From CAYFZO01 sp965226235 (lineage in GTDB: Bacteria > Pseudomonadota > Gammaproteobacteria > Poriferisulfidales > Oxydemutatoraceae): a DNA stretch of 64,000 nt. Each line of letters opens with the position of its first letter. Position 1 is the first letter of the stretch. The notes under the pieces are model-generated. The model saw nothing but the letters and a program-made list of their open reading frames with translations, made no database searches and was not told where the DNA came from. The position numbers and the translations under genes are program-made. The DNA is taken from assembly GCA_965226235.1 (NCBI GenBank), contig OZ245335.1, forward strand, positions 372,001-436,000. The letters run 5' to 3'. Shown piece by piece: positions 8,681-17,203 of the stretch.

Positions 8681-8754
8681 TCGTATTGATCCTGAACAAC
8701 ATGAAGAAACATCACTTCCGCTTTTATAAAAATAGAATATTTCACAGGCTTTAC

Positions 8755-9921
8755 ATGGCAATGGAATCTACCGCTTCGAGGTCTGTTGTCGATTCGCTTC
8801 CACATCTCGAAGAATCGTTTGCCAACGTACTCGATTCTTCGCGAGCCGTACTGATTGATTTTGACAGGATCAAAACGCTCGAAGGAGTGTCCGTGAAGTT
8901 CTATGAGGCCGGATCACTGCACATCGGCGAGTTGAGCAACAAGGAGCAGATCGGTATTACACTGGACAAAGCTGCCTGGAATCAGGAGGCAAATGTCGAT
9001 GGCACAGGCGGCGAAACGGTCACCGAGCATGCGGCCGTCTGCTTCGCAGTTCCTCGGGTGGCGACCAGCAGTTTTGCCCTGCATTTGTTCGACATCTTCC
9101 TGGCGTTTATTCACCTGGAGTATTTTTCCCGGCGCGCGGTACGGATTGAAACCTTGTTGTTCGACAGCAATCATGACAAGCTGTCCGAACTGTACTTCAA
9201 TTGCCTGCCTGCCTGCCGCGTGAGTCAGGAGCTTGCGGGCGTTCATCGTTTTCAGGGAATATTTTTTTTGCCGAATATAAACAAGTGGCGCACGGTTCTT
9301 TATACCTGCGGCAAAGCTCAGGCATTTCACCGGTTTTTACTGTCTTCCTTCGGTATCCCGTTGCCAGCTTCCGTCAAGCGTGTGAAAACGATCACATTGA
9401 TCTGCCGCAAAAAATATATAACCGATTGCAACAAACCTTGCGGCGATCGCATCATTGAAAATGAACACGCGCTTGTTGAAACTCTGGCAGCAAGCTATCC
9501 CCAGGTAGAAATCCGAAAGGTCTTCCTCGAAGAACTCTCCCTGTCCGAGCAGTTCAGCCTGCTTTCGCAATCGGACGTGCTGGTCGGCATGCATGGCGCG
9601 GGCTTGATTGCCGGAGCCTACTGCTTACCTCCCAACGCCGGATTCATCGAGTTGTTTCCAAAATATTACCGGGACGGAATCGCAGCGAGAACCTGCCGCC
9701 TGATCACTGCAGAACGCGATCTGCATTACGCGAGCTGGATAAACCATAGCCGCAAAAACGAGTCCGGGGAAGACATCCGCCTTGGTTTCCATGACCGTTA
9801 CAACCGCAATCCGGTACATGGTCATTCGACCACACGTGTGCCGCCGGAGGCGTTGCTCACAAGGATCTCCCGGTTGATCCGGAAAATCGAACGCGTCGCG
9901 AAGATGCGTGCCGCCGCGTGA
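8755..9921 (+). CDS. Glycosyltransferase family 61 (DUF563)-like protein
   Basis: A 388-residue protein whose C-terminal half carries the DUF563/GT61 hallmark SDVLVGMHGAGLIAGAYCLP at roughly residues 272-291, followed by a hydrophobic strand and Glu (FIELFPKYY). The family includes eukaryotic xylosyl/GlcNAc-transferases and poorly characterised bacterial proteins. No signal peptide or membrane segment is evident. The frame is open from 8521 through the tandem repeat. I chose ATG 8755 because an AGG lies 6 bases upstream; ATG 8701 (18 residues longer, very basic) is an alternative. It is divergent from sdhC and convergent with an unknown gene, and no polysaccharide genes are adjacent. Acceptor and donor cannot be inferred. 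Confidence 0.75.
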   Translation: MAMESTASRSVVDSLPHLEESFANVLDSSRAVLIDFDRIKTLEGVSVKFYEAGSLHIGELSNKEQIGITLDKAAWNQEANVDGTGGETVTEHAAVCFAVPRVATSSFALHLFDIFLAFIHLEYFSRRAVRIETLLFDSNHDKLSELYFNCLPACRVSQELAGVHRFQGIFFLPNINKWRTVLYTCGKAQAFHRFLLSSFGIPLPASVKRVKTITLICRKKYITDCNKPCGDRIIENEHALVETLAASYPQVEIRKVFLEELSLSEQFSLLSQSDVLVGMHGAGLIAGAYCLPPNAGFIELFPKYYRDGIAARTCRLITAERDLHYASWINHSRKNESGEDIRLGFHDRYNRNPVHGHSTTRVPPEALLTRISRLIRKIERVAKMRAAA

Positions 9922-9922
9922 C

Positions 9923-10303
9923 TCATCCCTTGATAAATAAATAGATCCTGCTGCCAAGCAGAAAGAACATGACTTTGGCATTTGGCGCCGTGATACTTCC
10001 GAGAAATTCGTCAGTTTCCTCTCTCGGTTCCTGCAACAGGGCCTCGAGTTGTTTTTTCAGGTATTCTTTTGTTTGCCCCACATCGCTTTCGATGTTCACG
10101 ATAACCAGGAATGTAAAACCTGTTTTTTCAACGCGCGGCAGTATGTCGATACAGACGTTGCCGCATTCTTCCAGGGAGAACGATAATTTCAGGCATTCAT
10201 AAAAATGCCGTATCCTGATACGGGTGCGGAAGGTATATTTTGCGTCTTCGATGCTTTTTTCCAATCGGGGAGGAAAATCCTCAATCTGTATGAGATGCTG
10301 CAT
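9923..10303 (-). CDS. Hypothetical protein, unknown family
   Basis: A 126-residue open frame starting MQHLIQIEDFPPRLEKSIED. It is mixed alpha/beta in character, with a central amphipathic segment (VGQTKEYLKKQLEALLQEP) and a hydrophobic C-terminus (AKVMFFLLGSRIYLFIKG). I do not recognise the family. Support for a real gene is that it fills the gap between two genes, ends one base after the convergent glycosyltransferase gene, and is divergent from ygfZ with a 61-base spacer. No signal peptide is apparent. Confidence 0.6.
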   Translation of the reverse strand: MQHLIQIEDFPPRLEKSIEDAKYTFRTRIRIRHFYECLKLSFSLEECGNVCIDILPRVEKTGFTFLVIVNIESDVGQTKEYLKKQLEALLQEPREETDEFLGSITAPNAKVMFFLLGSRIYLFIKG

Positions 10304-10364
10304 GGCAATCGAATCTGGATCATAGCCGGGTGTGGTTATACCCGCTTGTTTTTAACAAACTGAA

Positions 10365-11423
10365 ATGCAACGGTTAAGCAACTTTATTCCTGGTGCCGAT
10401 CTATCAGCCCCCACTCTTCCGGCCAGACTCGACCGAATACAACCGGCGTCTCCATGGTTGTGCGAGCTGTCGGACTTCGACCTGCTTCGTATTTCTGGCA
10501 AGGATGCTGCAAATTTTCTCAACGCGCAACTGACCAACGACCTGGGTGAGGTTTCCAACGAGAGGTCTCAGCTGGGCGGCTATTGCACCCCCCAGGGAAG
10601 AACGTATTGCACCTTCCGCGTTTTCCTGCATGACGGGGACTATTATATGAGAACAACGAGCGGTCTCAGCGATCAGGTACTCGCGAGGTTGAAGATATAT
10701 GTGCTCAGGTTGCAAGCGTCGCTGGACAAGGATACGGCGCTGGGAGGCATGGCACTTTTGGGTAATGGCGCGGGCGAATTGTTGAAAAGTCACGGTTTAT
10801 CCCCTCCTGTGACCGTTTCGCAGAGCGTGGCCTATGCAAGCTACCGTATGATCCGGGCCCCCGGTATCTGTGAGCGATACGAAATCTACGCGCCCTGCCA
10901 GGACCTCGCGAAGTTGTGGGGGATGCTGTCGCCCGAGGTTGCCTGCGTTACCGTAGACGCCTGGCGCTTACACGATATCCTTTCAGGAATACCTAACATC
11001 TATCCGGAGACCAGCGAGTTGTTCCTGCCGCAAATGATTAACCTGGAACTGATCGATGCCGTAAGCTTCTCGAAGGGCTGTTATCCTGGCCAGGAAATCG
11101 TTGCACGCACGCACTATCTGGGCAAGCTAAAACGGCGTATGTACCGGTTCGTATCGCAACAGGGATCAAATTCGATCGAGCCTGGCACCGCGGTATTCAT
11201 GCCGGACCAGGATAGCGGGCAGCCGGGCGGTGAAGTGGTCGACGCCTGTAAGCTATCCGACGGCACCGTGCATGGCCTTGCGAGCCTGCGCATGCGAGGG
11301 CTATCCGACCAGGTGGAAATCAGGTTGGCCGCCCCGGACGGCGACATCGCGCATATCCATTCCCTGCCTTATGAAGTCACCTACCAGGGCAAGGCAAACA
11401 CTCCCCCTGACCCCGAATCCTGA
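10365..11423 (+). CDS. ygfZ: tRNA-modifying / folate-binding protein YgfZ
   Basis: A 352-residue GcvT-like protein that in E. coli supports iron-sulfur enzymes such as MiaB in a folate-dependent way. The diagnostic YgfZ motif KGCYPGQEIVARTHYLGKLKRR, with its conserved cysteine, is present in the second half, and the N-terminal part shows LLRISGKDAANFLNAQLTND, typical of the family. Length is normal. Its stop overlaps the start of a small membrane-protein gene by one base (TGATG). The iron-sulfur-rich enzymes around it (SdhB, AcnA) are plausible clients, but this is inference. Confidence 0.93.
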   Translation: MQRLSNFIPGADLSAPTLPARLDRIQPASPWLCELSDFDLLRISGKDAANFLNAQLTNDLGEVSNERSQLGGYCTPQGRTYCTFRVFLHDGDYYMRTTSGLSDQVLARLKIYVLRLQASLDKDTALGGMALLGNGAGELLKSHGLSPPVTVSQSVAYASYRMIRAPGICERYEIYAPCQDLAKLWGMLSPEVACVTVDAWRLHDILSGIPNIYPETSELFLPQMINLELIDAVSFSKGCYPGQEIVARTHYLGKLKRRMYRFVSQQGSNSIEPGTAVFMPDQDSGQPGGEVVDACKLSDGTVHGLASLRMRGLSDQVEIRLAAPDGDIAHIHSLPYEVTYQGKANTPPDPES

Positions 11424-11578
11424 TGCGTAATTTGAGCCTTCTGTCCAGCGTAGTATTACTGCTGGCACTGGCGGCTTACGTTTTATACCCGCGCAAGCAC
11501 CTGGTCGCGTACCTGCTGCTGGGGGTGTTGCTGGTCTTGGTAGCCGCACTGGCTTTGCTCGCGGCAGGGATTCTATAG
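11423..11578 (+). CDS. Small two-helix membrane protein
   Basis: A 51-residue frame whose ATG overlaps the ygfZ stop by one base and which ends 5 bases before the convergent rarA stop. The peptide consists of two hydrophobic stretches (about residues 4-21 and 28-49, very leucine-rich) separated by a short basic turn, YPRKHL. This is the pattern of a helical-hairpin membrane peptide. I know no named family; the coupling to ygfZ and the exact fit between flanking genes argue that it is real. Confidence 0.6.
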   Translation: MRNLSLLSSVVLLLALAAYVLYPRKHLVAYLLLGVLLVLVAALALLAAGIL

Positions 11579-11583
11579 CGGCA

Positions 11584-12954
11584 CTAATCGGCAGGCTTCG
11601 GCCGGTTTTTCGATGGGTCTTTATGGCGTGAACGCTCATTCAATTTGCGTAAACGCTGCAAACGCTCTGCGAGGGTAGCTTCATCGCCATTGCTGCCAGG
11701 TTCGTAGTAACGCCTTCCCACCATTTCCTCCGGGAAATAATCCTGCCCGGCGGAAAAAGCTTCCTTTTCGTGATGCGCGTAGCGGTATCCTTTGCCTGCA
11801 CCGAGCTGTTGCAGCAGTCTGGTCGGTGCGTTGCGCAGGTGGTTGGGTACCTCCAGCGTGGCGTACTTGCGTGCGTCTGCAGTGGCGGCGTTAAACGCGG
11901 TATAGACCGCATTGCTCTTGGAGGAGCAAGCAAGGTATACGGTCGCGTGCGCGAGTGAGAGTTCTCCCTCGGGACTTCCCAGGCGTTCGCACGTCAACCA
12001 CGAGTTTAATGCGATGTTCCAGGCCTCGTTATTTGCCGTGCCGATGTCTTCGGAAGCGATCCGCAGTAGCCGGCGCGCGATGTACATTGGGTCGCAGCCA
12101 CCGCCCAACATTCGCGACAACCAGTAAAGCGCCGCGTCCGGATCGCTGCCTCGCACCGATTTATGGAAAGCCGAGATCTGATCATAGAAAAGGTCGCCCT
12201 GCCGGTCGAAGCGGTGCAGGTTCTGTGCTTCGCCCAAGCGAACGATTTCTTCATCGATACGGTTCACGCCGCGTTCATCCCGGGTTGTGAGATCGCTGCA
12301 TATTTCAAGCAGGTTGAGCGCTTTGCGCGCGTCTCCGCCGGATCCGCGCGCAATCATCCGGCAGCACTGCTCACTGATATCGATGTTCAAATCGCGCAGG
12401 GTGGCATCGGTATTCAGCGCCCTCTTGACCAATGCCACCACCTCGCTTTCTTCGAGGCATTTCAGCACATAGACGCGTACCCTCGATAACAGCGCATTAT
12501 TGAGTTCGAAAGACGGGTTTTCAGTGGTCGCGCCGATGAAAATGATCGTGCCATCTTCAATGTAAGGAGAGAAAGCATCCTGCTGTGCCTTGTTGAAGCG
12601 GTGGATTTCGTCAATGAACAGGATCGTCGAGCATCGCGTCTCCGCATACGTTCGCTTTGCCTGGCTCGCTACCTGTCGCACGTCTTTCACACCAACGAGC
12701 GTCGCCGACATGGAAACGAACCTGGACGGCCACGAGCGTGCGATCACTGACGCGATCGTCGTCTTGCCACTGCCAGGTGGCCCCCACAGCACCATGGAAT
12801 GAGGATTGACCCCCTGTAGCGCCTTCCAAAGGGGTTTCTCCGGCGAGAGCAGGTGTTTCTGCCCCGCGATTTCCTGTGCGTTCCGAGGACGTACGCGCGC
12901 AGCCAATGGCTGCGGTGCCATGGCTTCAGTATCGAACAGGCTCCCGACGTTCAA
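11584..12954 (-). CDS. rarA: Replication-associated recombination protein RarA (MgsA)
   Basis: A 456-residue AAA+ ATPase related to the clamp loader and to eukaryotic WRNIP1; it acts at stalled replication forks. Motifs are the N-terminal RVRPRNAQEIAGQKHLL, Walker A LWGPPGSGKTTI near residues 56-67, Walker B/DExH LFIDEIHRFNK, sensor-1 GATTENPSFEL and the C-terminal tetramerisation region with GAGKGYRYAHHEKEAF. It follows lolA and ftsK in the same direction, the standard gammaproteobacterial order ftsK-lolA-rarA. Confidence 0.96.
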   Translation of the reverse strand: MNVGSLFDTEAMAPQPLAARVRPRNAQEIAGQKHLLSPEKPLWKALQGVNPHSMVLWGPPGSGKTTIASVIARSWPSRFVSMSATLVGVKDVRQVASQAKRTYAETRCSTILFIDEIHRFNKAQQDAFSPYIEDGTIIFIGATTENPSFELNNALLSRVRVYVLKCLEESEVVALVKRALNTDATLRDLNIDISEQCCRMIARGSGGDARKALNLLEICSDLTTRDERGVNRIDEEIVRLGEAQNLHRFDRQGDLFYDQISAFHKSVRGSDPDAALYWLSRMLGGGCDPMYIARRLLRIASEDIGTANNEAWNIALNSWLTCERLGSPEGELSLAHATVYLACSSKSNAVYTAFNAATADARKYATLEVPNHLRNAPTRLLQQLGAGKGYRYAHHEKEAFSAGQDYFPEEMVGRRYYEPGSNGDEATLAERLQRLRKLNERSRHKDPSKNRPKPAD

Positions 12955-12968
12955 GCGACCCGGAAAGG

Positions 12969-13673
12969 CTACGGTCGTGCCGGCACCAGCGGCGGTAACA
13001 GATACTCCCCGATAATATCAACCGTCGGCGGCAGGTACAGGCGAAACGCGTCGGCGGGGATCTCGGGGTTCAGTCGGGAACGTAAAAAGGTGATGATGGT
13101 CGTTTGCTCGAAATAATCCAGCATCTTTATTTTTACCAGTTTCTCGCTGTCCAGCCCCAATTCAATACGAGTGAATTCCATGTCCTGTACTTTGGGCGTC
13201 AGCAGGATCCAGTCAAGGTCCTCGATCGTACCGCCACGCTTGAGATGAAAGCGGTCGGAGATTGCCTTTTCTCCCATTAGCATCGCGATCGGCGCGTCAC
13301 CCAAGGCTTCGGCTACCGGCTGCACGCTCGCCTGGCTTAGGTCCGGGTCATAAATCACCAGGTTGATTCCATCGCTGACGATAATTTGCCGCGGCTCAAG
13401 ATACTCAAAGCGAAACCGCCCGGGCCGCAACAGGGTAAAGATCCCTGATGTATCTCCTATGACGCTGTGTTTCGTATCATAGACGATTTGGGAGAAACTG
13501 CCTTCGAAGGCTTGCGCCTGCAGAAATCTCTGCAAGCGCACCAACGGGTCGACCCTGTCCGGATTGGCTGCAACGATCGCGGGCGTAGCAAGCAGGTAAG
13601 CAATCCCTGCCAGCATAAGCATCCGGGATAGACCGCATCGCGAGCCAACGGTTTTCATTCGCGTGCGAATCAT
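12969..13673 (-). CDS. lolA: Outer-membrane lipoprotein carrier protein LolA
   Basis: Periplasmic chaperone that takes lipoproteins from LolCDE and hands them to LolB at the outer membrane. The 234-residue precursor has a basic N-terminus and hydrophobic signal peptide (MLMLAGIAYLLATPAIVAAN). The mature part shows the LolA beta-sheet pattern with PGRFRFEYLEPRQIIVSDG and LVIYDPDLSQ. Its start overlaps the ftsK stop by 4 bases. The first ATG (13673) is used here; an internal ATG closer to the signal hydrophobic core is possible. Partner proteins LolC/E and LolD are encoded at 36-38 kb. Confidence 0.94.
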   Translation of the reverse strand: MIRTRMKTVGSRCGLSRMLMLAGIAYLLATPAIVAANPDRVDPLVRLQRFLQAQAFEGSFSQIVYDTKHSVIGDTSGIFTLLRPGRFRFEYLEPRQIIVSDGINLVIYDPDLSQASVQPVAEALGDAPIAMLMGEKAISDRFHLKRGGTIEDLDWILLTPKVQDMEFTRIELGLDSEKLVKIKMLDYFEQTTIITFLRSRLNPEIPADAFRLYLPPTVDIIGEYLLPPLVPARP

Positions 13674-15916
13674 GTTCCTGGAGGAGACAGAACCTCGCGC
13701 GTACCATTGGCCTGTACCTGGCTGACGATGCCTGCCGACTCCATGCTTTCCAGCATGCGCGCCGCGCGGTTATAACCTATTCTCAGCCTGCGCTGGATAT
13801 AGGAAACGGAAGTCTTGCGGGTATCCAGTACCAGTTGGACAGCCTGGTTGTACAAGGGGTCCTCATCATCATGCGCGCGGCTGCTCAGACCTTCTTCGCC
13901 TTCCTCGGCGGCGGTTGCCTCGAAATCGATGTGGTCCGGTTCGCTGTGTTTCCTCAAAAAATCGGTCACGCTGCGTACTTCCCTATCAGACACGAAAGCC
14001 CCGTGTATTCGCTCCGCCATCGATGATCCGATTGGCATATAAAGCATATCGCCCTGCCCCAGCAACTGATCCGCACCTCCCTGGTCCAGGATCGTCCGCG
14101 AATCGACTTTTGAAGAAACCTGGAACGCGATGCGGCTCGGTATGTTCGCCTTGATCGAACCTGTAATGACGTCGACCGAGGGCCTCTGCGTCGCCAGCAA
14201 CAGGTGAATCCCTGCAGCTCGAGCTTTCTGGGCCAGGCGACCGATCAGTTCCTCGACTTTTTTGCCAACGATCGCCATCATGTCGGCAAACTCGTCGATC
14301 ACAATGACGATATACGGCATTGTGTCCAGCGGCGACGCCGTTTCCTGCTCCGCAAGAGGATCGAGAAGCACCTTGCCCTCCTGTTGGGTTGTTTTGACCA
14401 AGCGGTTATAACTACTCATGTTGCGCTGACCGAGGGTCGACATCAACCGGTAGCGCCGTTCCATTTCCGCGACCGCCCAACTCAATGCCCTGGCCGCGTG
14501 CTGCATGTCGGTGACGACCGGCGCAAGCAGATGCGGAATGCCGTCATAGACGTTTAACTCCAGCATTTTGGGGTCGATGAGAATCAGGCGCACCTGTTGT
14601 GGGGATGCCTTGAACAATATACTCATTAGCATCGCGTGTACCGCAACCGATTTCCCCGCACCGGTCGTGCCGGCGACAAGCAGGTGCGGCATGCGTTCGA
14701 GGTTCGCCAACACCGGCCCCCCGGCGATATCCTTGCCGAGGCCTAGCGTCAGTGGAGATTTTTCCCTTTCATAGGCTGCAGAACCGAGTATCTCTTGCAG
14801 TAGCACGGTTTCGCGTATTTCGTTCGGTACTTCAATGCCGACTGTCGATTTACCTGGAATGACCTCGACCACACGCACGCTGGGCACCGATAGTGCGCGC
14901 GCCAGATCCTTTTCGAGACTGGTAACCCTGCTCGCCTTCGTCCCTGGTGACAACGCCAATTCAAACCGCGTGATGACAGGCCCCGACTGTGCACTGACTA
15001 CCTCGGCTGTGATGCCAAAATCGGCAAGCTTGACCTCCAGTTGCCGCGCCGCCGTCTCGATCGCATCTTTGGCCATGCCTTTGTTTATCGCGGTCGGTTG
15101 GTCGAGGTTCTGCAAGGGGGGTAATTCGGGGTTGCTTTTATCGGTGAACAAGGGCGCCTGCTTTTCCCGGTTTGCCCTTTTACCGGTTTTGATGGCTTCC
15201 ACACGAGGTTCTATAAGTGGTTTTTTCTGCCGGTCCAGACCAAATTTGATCCGGTGTTTTTTCAGCGAGGTACGGCGGGTGTTCTGCATCTCGCGGCTAA
15301 TGCGCCGTTCCTTGAAGCGGCGGATGGAACTTTCAATCCACTGGCCTGTCTGCAAGATCAACGAGCCGGTTTTATCCATGACATTCAGCCACGATACGCG
15401 CGTAATTAAATGTACGCTGCCGATGAGCAGAGCCAGTAACAATAGCGTCGTTCCTGTCAAACCGAACATCTTGGTAAATCCCAATGCAACCCACTCTCCC
15501 AGGCGTCCACCGGCGGATGCCGGCAGGGTTCTCGGCGTAAAGTGCATCGCGACCAAACCGCATGCCGCCAGCAGAAAAAACAGGTGCCCGACAGCCTGGG
15601 TCATATGCACGATCAGGGAGCTGCTACGATGCCTGAAAACCCGTACGGAAATAAAAATCATGACCAGTGGCAGCAGGAACGCAACCTGTCCGAGCAGGAA
15701 GTACAGGCTGTAGGACAACCAGGCACCAGCGAGCCCGGCGAGATTGTTGACGTTGCCGCCCGACTGCGTCCCTGCCCAGGAAGGGTCTCCAGAATGGTAA
15801 CTGGCCAGCGCCAGCAGAAAATATAAACCGGCAGCGAAAAGCAACACTGCGCCCGCCTCTTGCAGCCGCTTCTTGAACAGCAGGCTCAAGGCGCTGTTTT
15901 CGAGGGTTTTTCTCAT
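13670..15916 (-). CDS. ftsK: DNA translocase FtsK
   Basis: Septal DNA pump that segregates chromosome ends and activates XerCD recombination at dif. The 748-residue protein has an N-terminal membrane domain of about four helices (to about residue 180), a short linker, the alpha-beta motor with Walker A TTGAGKSVAVH and Walker B IVIVIDEFADMM, and a C-terminal winged-helix gamma domain (YIQRRLRIGYNRAARMLE) that reads KOPS sites. The linker is much shorter than in E. coli FtsK (about 1330 residues), as in many other bacteria. It is first in the ftsK-lolA-rarA run and divergent from trxB. Confidence 0.97.
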   Translation of the reverse strand: MRKTLENSALSLLFKKRLQEAGAVLLFAAGLYFLLALASYHSGDPSWAGTQSGGNVNNLAGLAGAWLSYSLYFLLGQVAFLLPLVMIFISVRVFRHRSSSLIVHMTQAVGHLFFLLAACGLVAMHFTPRTLPASAGGRLGEWVALGFTKMFGLTGTTLLLLALLIGSVHLITRVSWLNVMDKTGSLILQTGQWIESSIRRFKERRISREMQNTRRTSLKKHRIKFGLDRQKKPLIEPRVEAIKTGKRANREKQAPLFTDKSNPELPPLQNLDQPTAINKGMAKDAIETAARQLEVKLADFGITAEVVSAQSGPVITRFELALSPGTKASRVTSLEKDLARALSVPSVRVVEVIPGKSTVGIEVPNEIRETVLLQEILGSAAYEREKSPLTLGLGKDIAGGPVLANLERMPHLLVAGTTGAGKSVAVHAMLMSILFKASPQQVRLILIDPKMLELNVYDGIPHLLAPVVTDMQHAARALSWAVAEMERRYRLMSTLGQRNMSSYNRLVKTTQQEGKVLLDPLAEQETASPLDTMPYIVIVIDEFADMMAIVGKKVEELIGRLAQKARAAGIHLLLATQRPSVDVITGSIKANIPSRIAFQVSSKVDSRTILDQGGADQLLGQGDMLYMPIGSSMAERIHGAFVSDREVRSVTDFLRKHSEPDHIDFEATAAEEGEEGLSSRAHDDEDPLYNQAVQLVLDTRKTSVSYIQRRLRIGYNRAARMLESMESAGIVSQVQANGTREVLSPPGT

Positions 15917-16050
15917 GTGTTTCGGGAAAAGTCCATCGGCCTGATTGCCAATACATAATGCCGTTTTTCAAACGCTTTATTGTAGCAAGCTATAGGCTAC
16001 AGGAACCTGCTCCCGTTGGTTTCATGTAAAATGCGGTTTTGCCGTTGCCA

Positions 16051-17010
16051 ATGAACGAACCTATCCACGCCAGACTCATTATCCTGGGGAGTGGGCCTGC
16101 GGGCTATACCGCCGGTGTTTATGCCGCGCGCGCCAATCTCGAGTCGTTACTGATCAGCGGAATGGAACAAGGCGGTCAGTTGATGACCACTACCGACGTG
16201 GATAACTGGCCCGGCGATGTCGAAGGATTGCAGGGCCCGGAATTGATGGAGCGAATGCTCAGGCATGTCGAACGCTACGGGATCGAGGTCGTCAACGACC
16301 ACATTCAGCACGTTGATCTGGCCGGCATTCCCTTTCGCCTGAGTGGCGATCTCAATCTCTATACATGTGATTCTCTGGTCATTGCCACCGGTGCTTCGGC
16401 CAGGTACCTCGGGCTTGAATCCGAGGAAAAATACAAAGGCAGAGGGGTCTCTGCCTGCGCGACCTGCGATGGTTTCTTTTACAAAGGGAAAAAAGTTTCC
16501 GTTATTGGCGGCGGCAACACCGCGGTAGAAGAAGCGATTTATCTATCGAACATCGCCAGTGAAGTGATCCTGGTGCACCGTCGCGACACCCTGCGCGCCG
16601 ACAAGATCCTGCAGAAGAAACTGTTCGCGCGCATTGAAGACGGCAATATCATGGCACTTTGGGAATGCGAACTGGTCGAAGTAATCGGAGATGACAAAGG
16701 CGTTACCGGTATGCGGGTGCGCAACCGCAAGACCGGGGACGAAAAAACCATTGAACTGTCCGGGGTATTCATTGCGATCGGACACACCCCCAATACCGGA
16801 ATTTTCGAGGGTCATGTGGATATGCGAGGCGGCTATATCGTAACTCCCGGAGGCTCTGGCGGAAACGCGACGGCAACCAGCGTGGCGGGTGTTTTTGCGG
16901 CGGGAGACGTTACGGATTACACCTATCGGCAAGCGATTACTTCTGCTGGGTCAGGTTGCATGGCCGCTTTGGATGCCGAACGTCACCTTGAATCGCTCCA
17001 CGAGAAGTGA
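16051..17010 (+). CDS. trxB: Thioredoxin-disulfide reductase
   Basis: NADPH-dependent flavoenzyme that reduces thioredoxin. The 319-residue protein has the FAD motif ILGSGPAGYTAGVYAARA, the redox-active CATCDG centre, the NADPH-binding GGGNTAVEEA and the C-terminal FAAGDVTDYTYRQAI. The start is set at ATG 16051 (MNEPIHARL); the frame is open four codons further to a TTG. Divergent from ftsK, the usual neighbour in gammaproteobacteria. Confidence 0.97.
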   Translation: MNEPIHARLIILGSGPAGYTAGVYAARANLESLLISGMEQGGQLMTTTDVDNWPGDVEGLQGPELMERMLRHVERYGIEVVNDHIQHVDLAGIPFRLSGDLNLYTCDSLVIATGASARYLGLESEEKYKGRGVSACATCDGFFYKGKKVSVIGGGNTAVEEAIYLSNIASEVILVHRRDTLRADKILQKKLFARIEDGNIMALWECELVEVIGDDKGVTGMRVRNRKTGDEKTIELSGVFIAIGHTPNTGIFEGHVDMRGGYIVTPGGSGGNATATSVAGVFAAGDVTDYTYRQAITSAGSGCMAALDAERHLESLHEK

Positions 17011-17062
17011 GTGAAGCCCGGGGAGCGTCCGCACGGCACAGGTACAGATGCTGATTCGTAGA

Positions 17063-17080
17063 GGCGACGCATGCGTCGCC
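17063..17080. repeat. 18-bp perfect palindrome in the trxB downstream gap
   Basis: GGCGACGCATGCGTCGCC is its own reverse complement and is followed by CAACAA. A near-identical element occurs at 54430-54447. No T-run follows, so it does not look like a standard intrinsic terminator, although in RNA it would fold into a strong hairpin. Confidence 0.75.
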
Positions 17081-17203
17081 CAACAACACCCGTGCGGTTT
17101 ACACAAAACATCCTGCCAGCAACATCGTCGGTGCAAATTCACGCACAAGGGCGACACAACCCGGGACAACATGGCCTACCGGAGCCCCTTGTAAATGAAG
17201 CGG

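Noticed and set aside
8521..8700. N-terminal extension of the GT61-like protein with GIRRYTS repeats
   Set aside because: No ribosome-binding site at 8521 and the content is only the tandem repeat; a later start is more likely, though not proven.
8444..8761. N-terminal extension of SdhC with Cys-rich repeats (TSVCQTC)
   Set aside because: It is the 21-bp tandem repeat read in one frame. The same repeat is open in other frames and on the other strand, and SdhC homology begins at 8443.
14835..15713. A 292-codon plus-strand open frame
   Set aside because: Antisense to the ftsK linker and membrane domain; no motifs.
17063..17080. Palindrome considered as a trxB terminator
   Set aside because: No T-run follows on either strand, and a similar copy lies at the island edge, which fits a dispersed repeat better.
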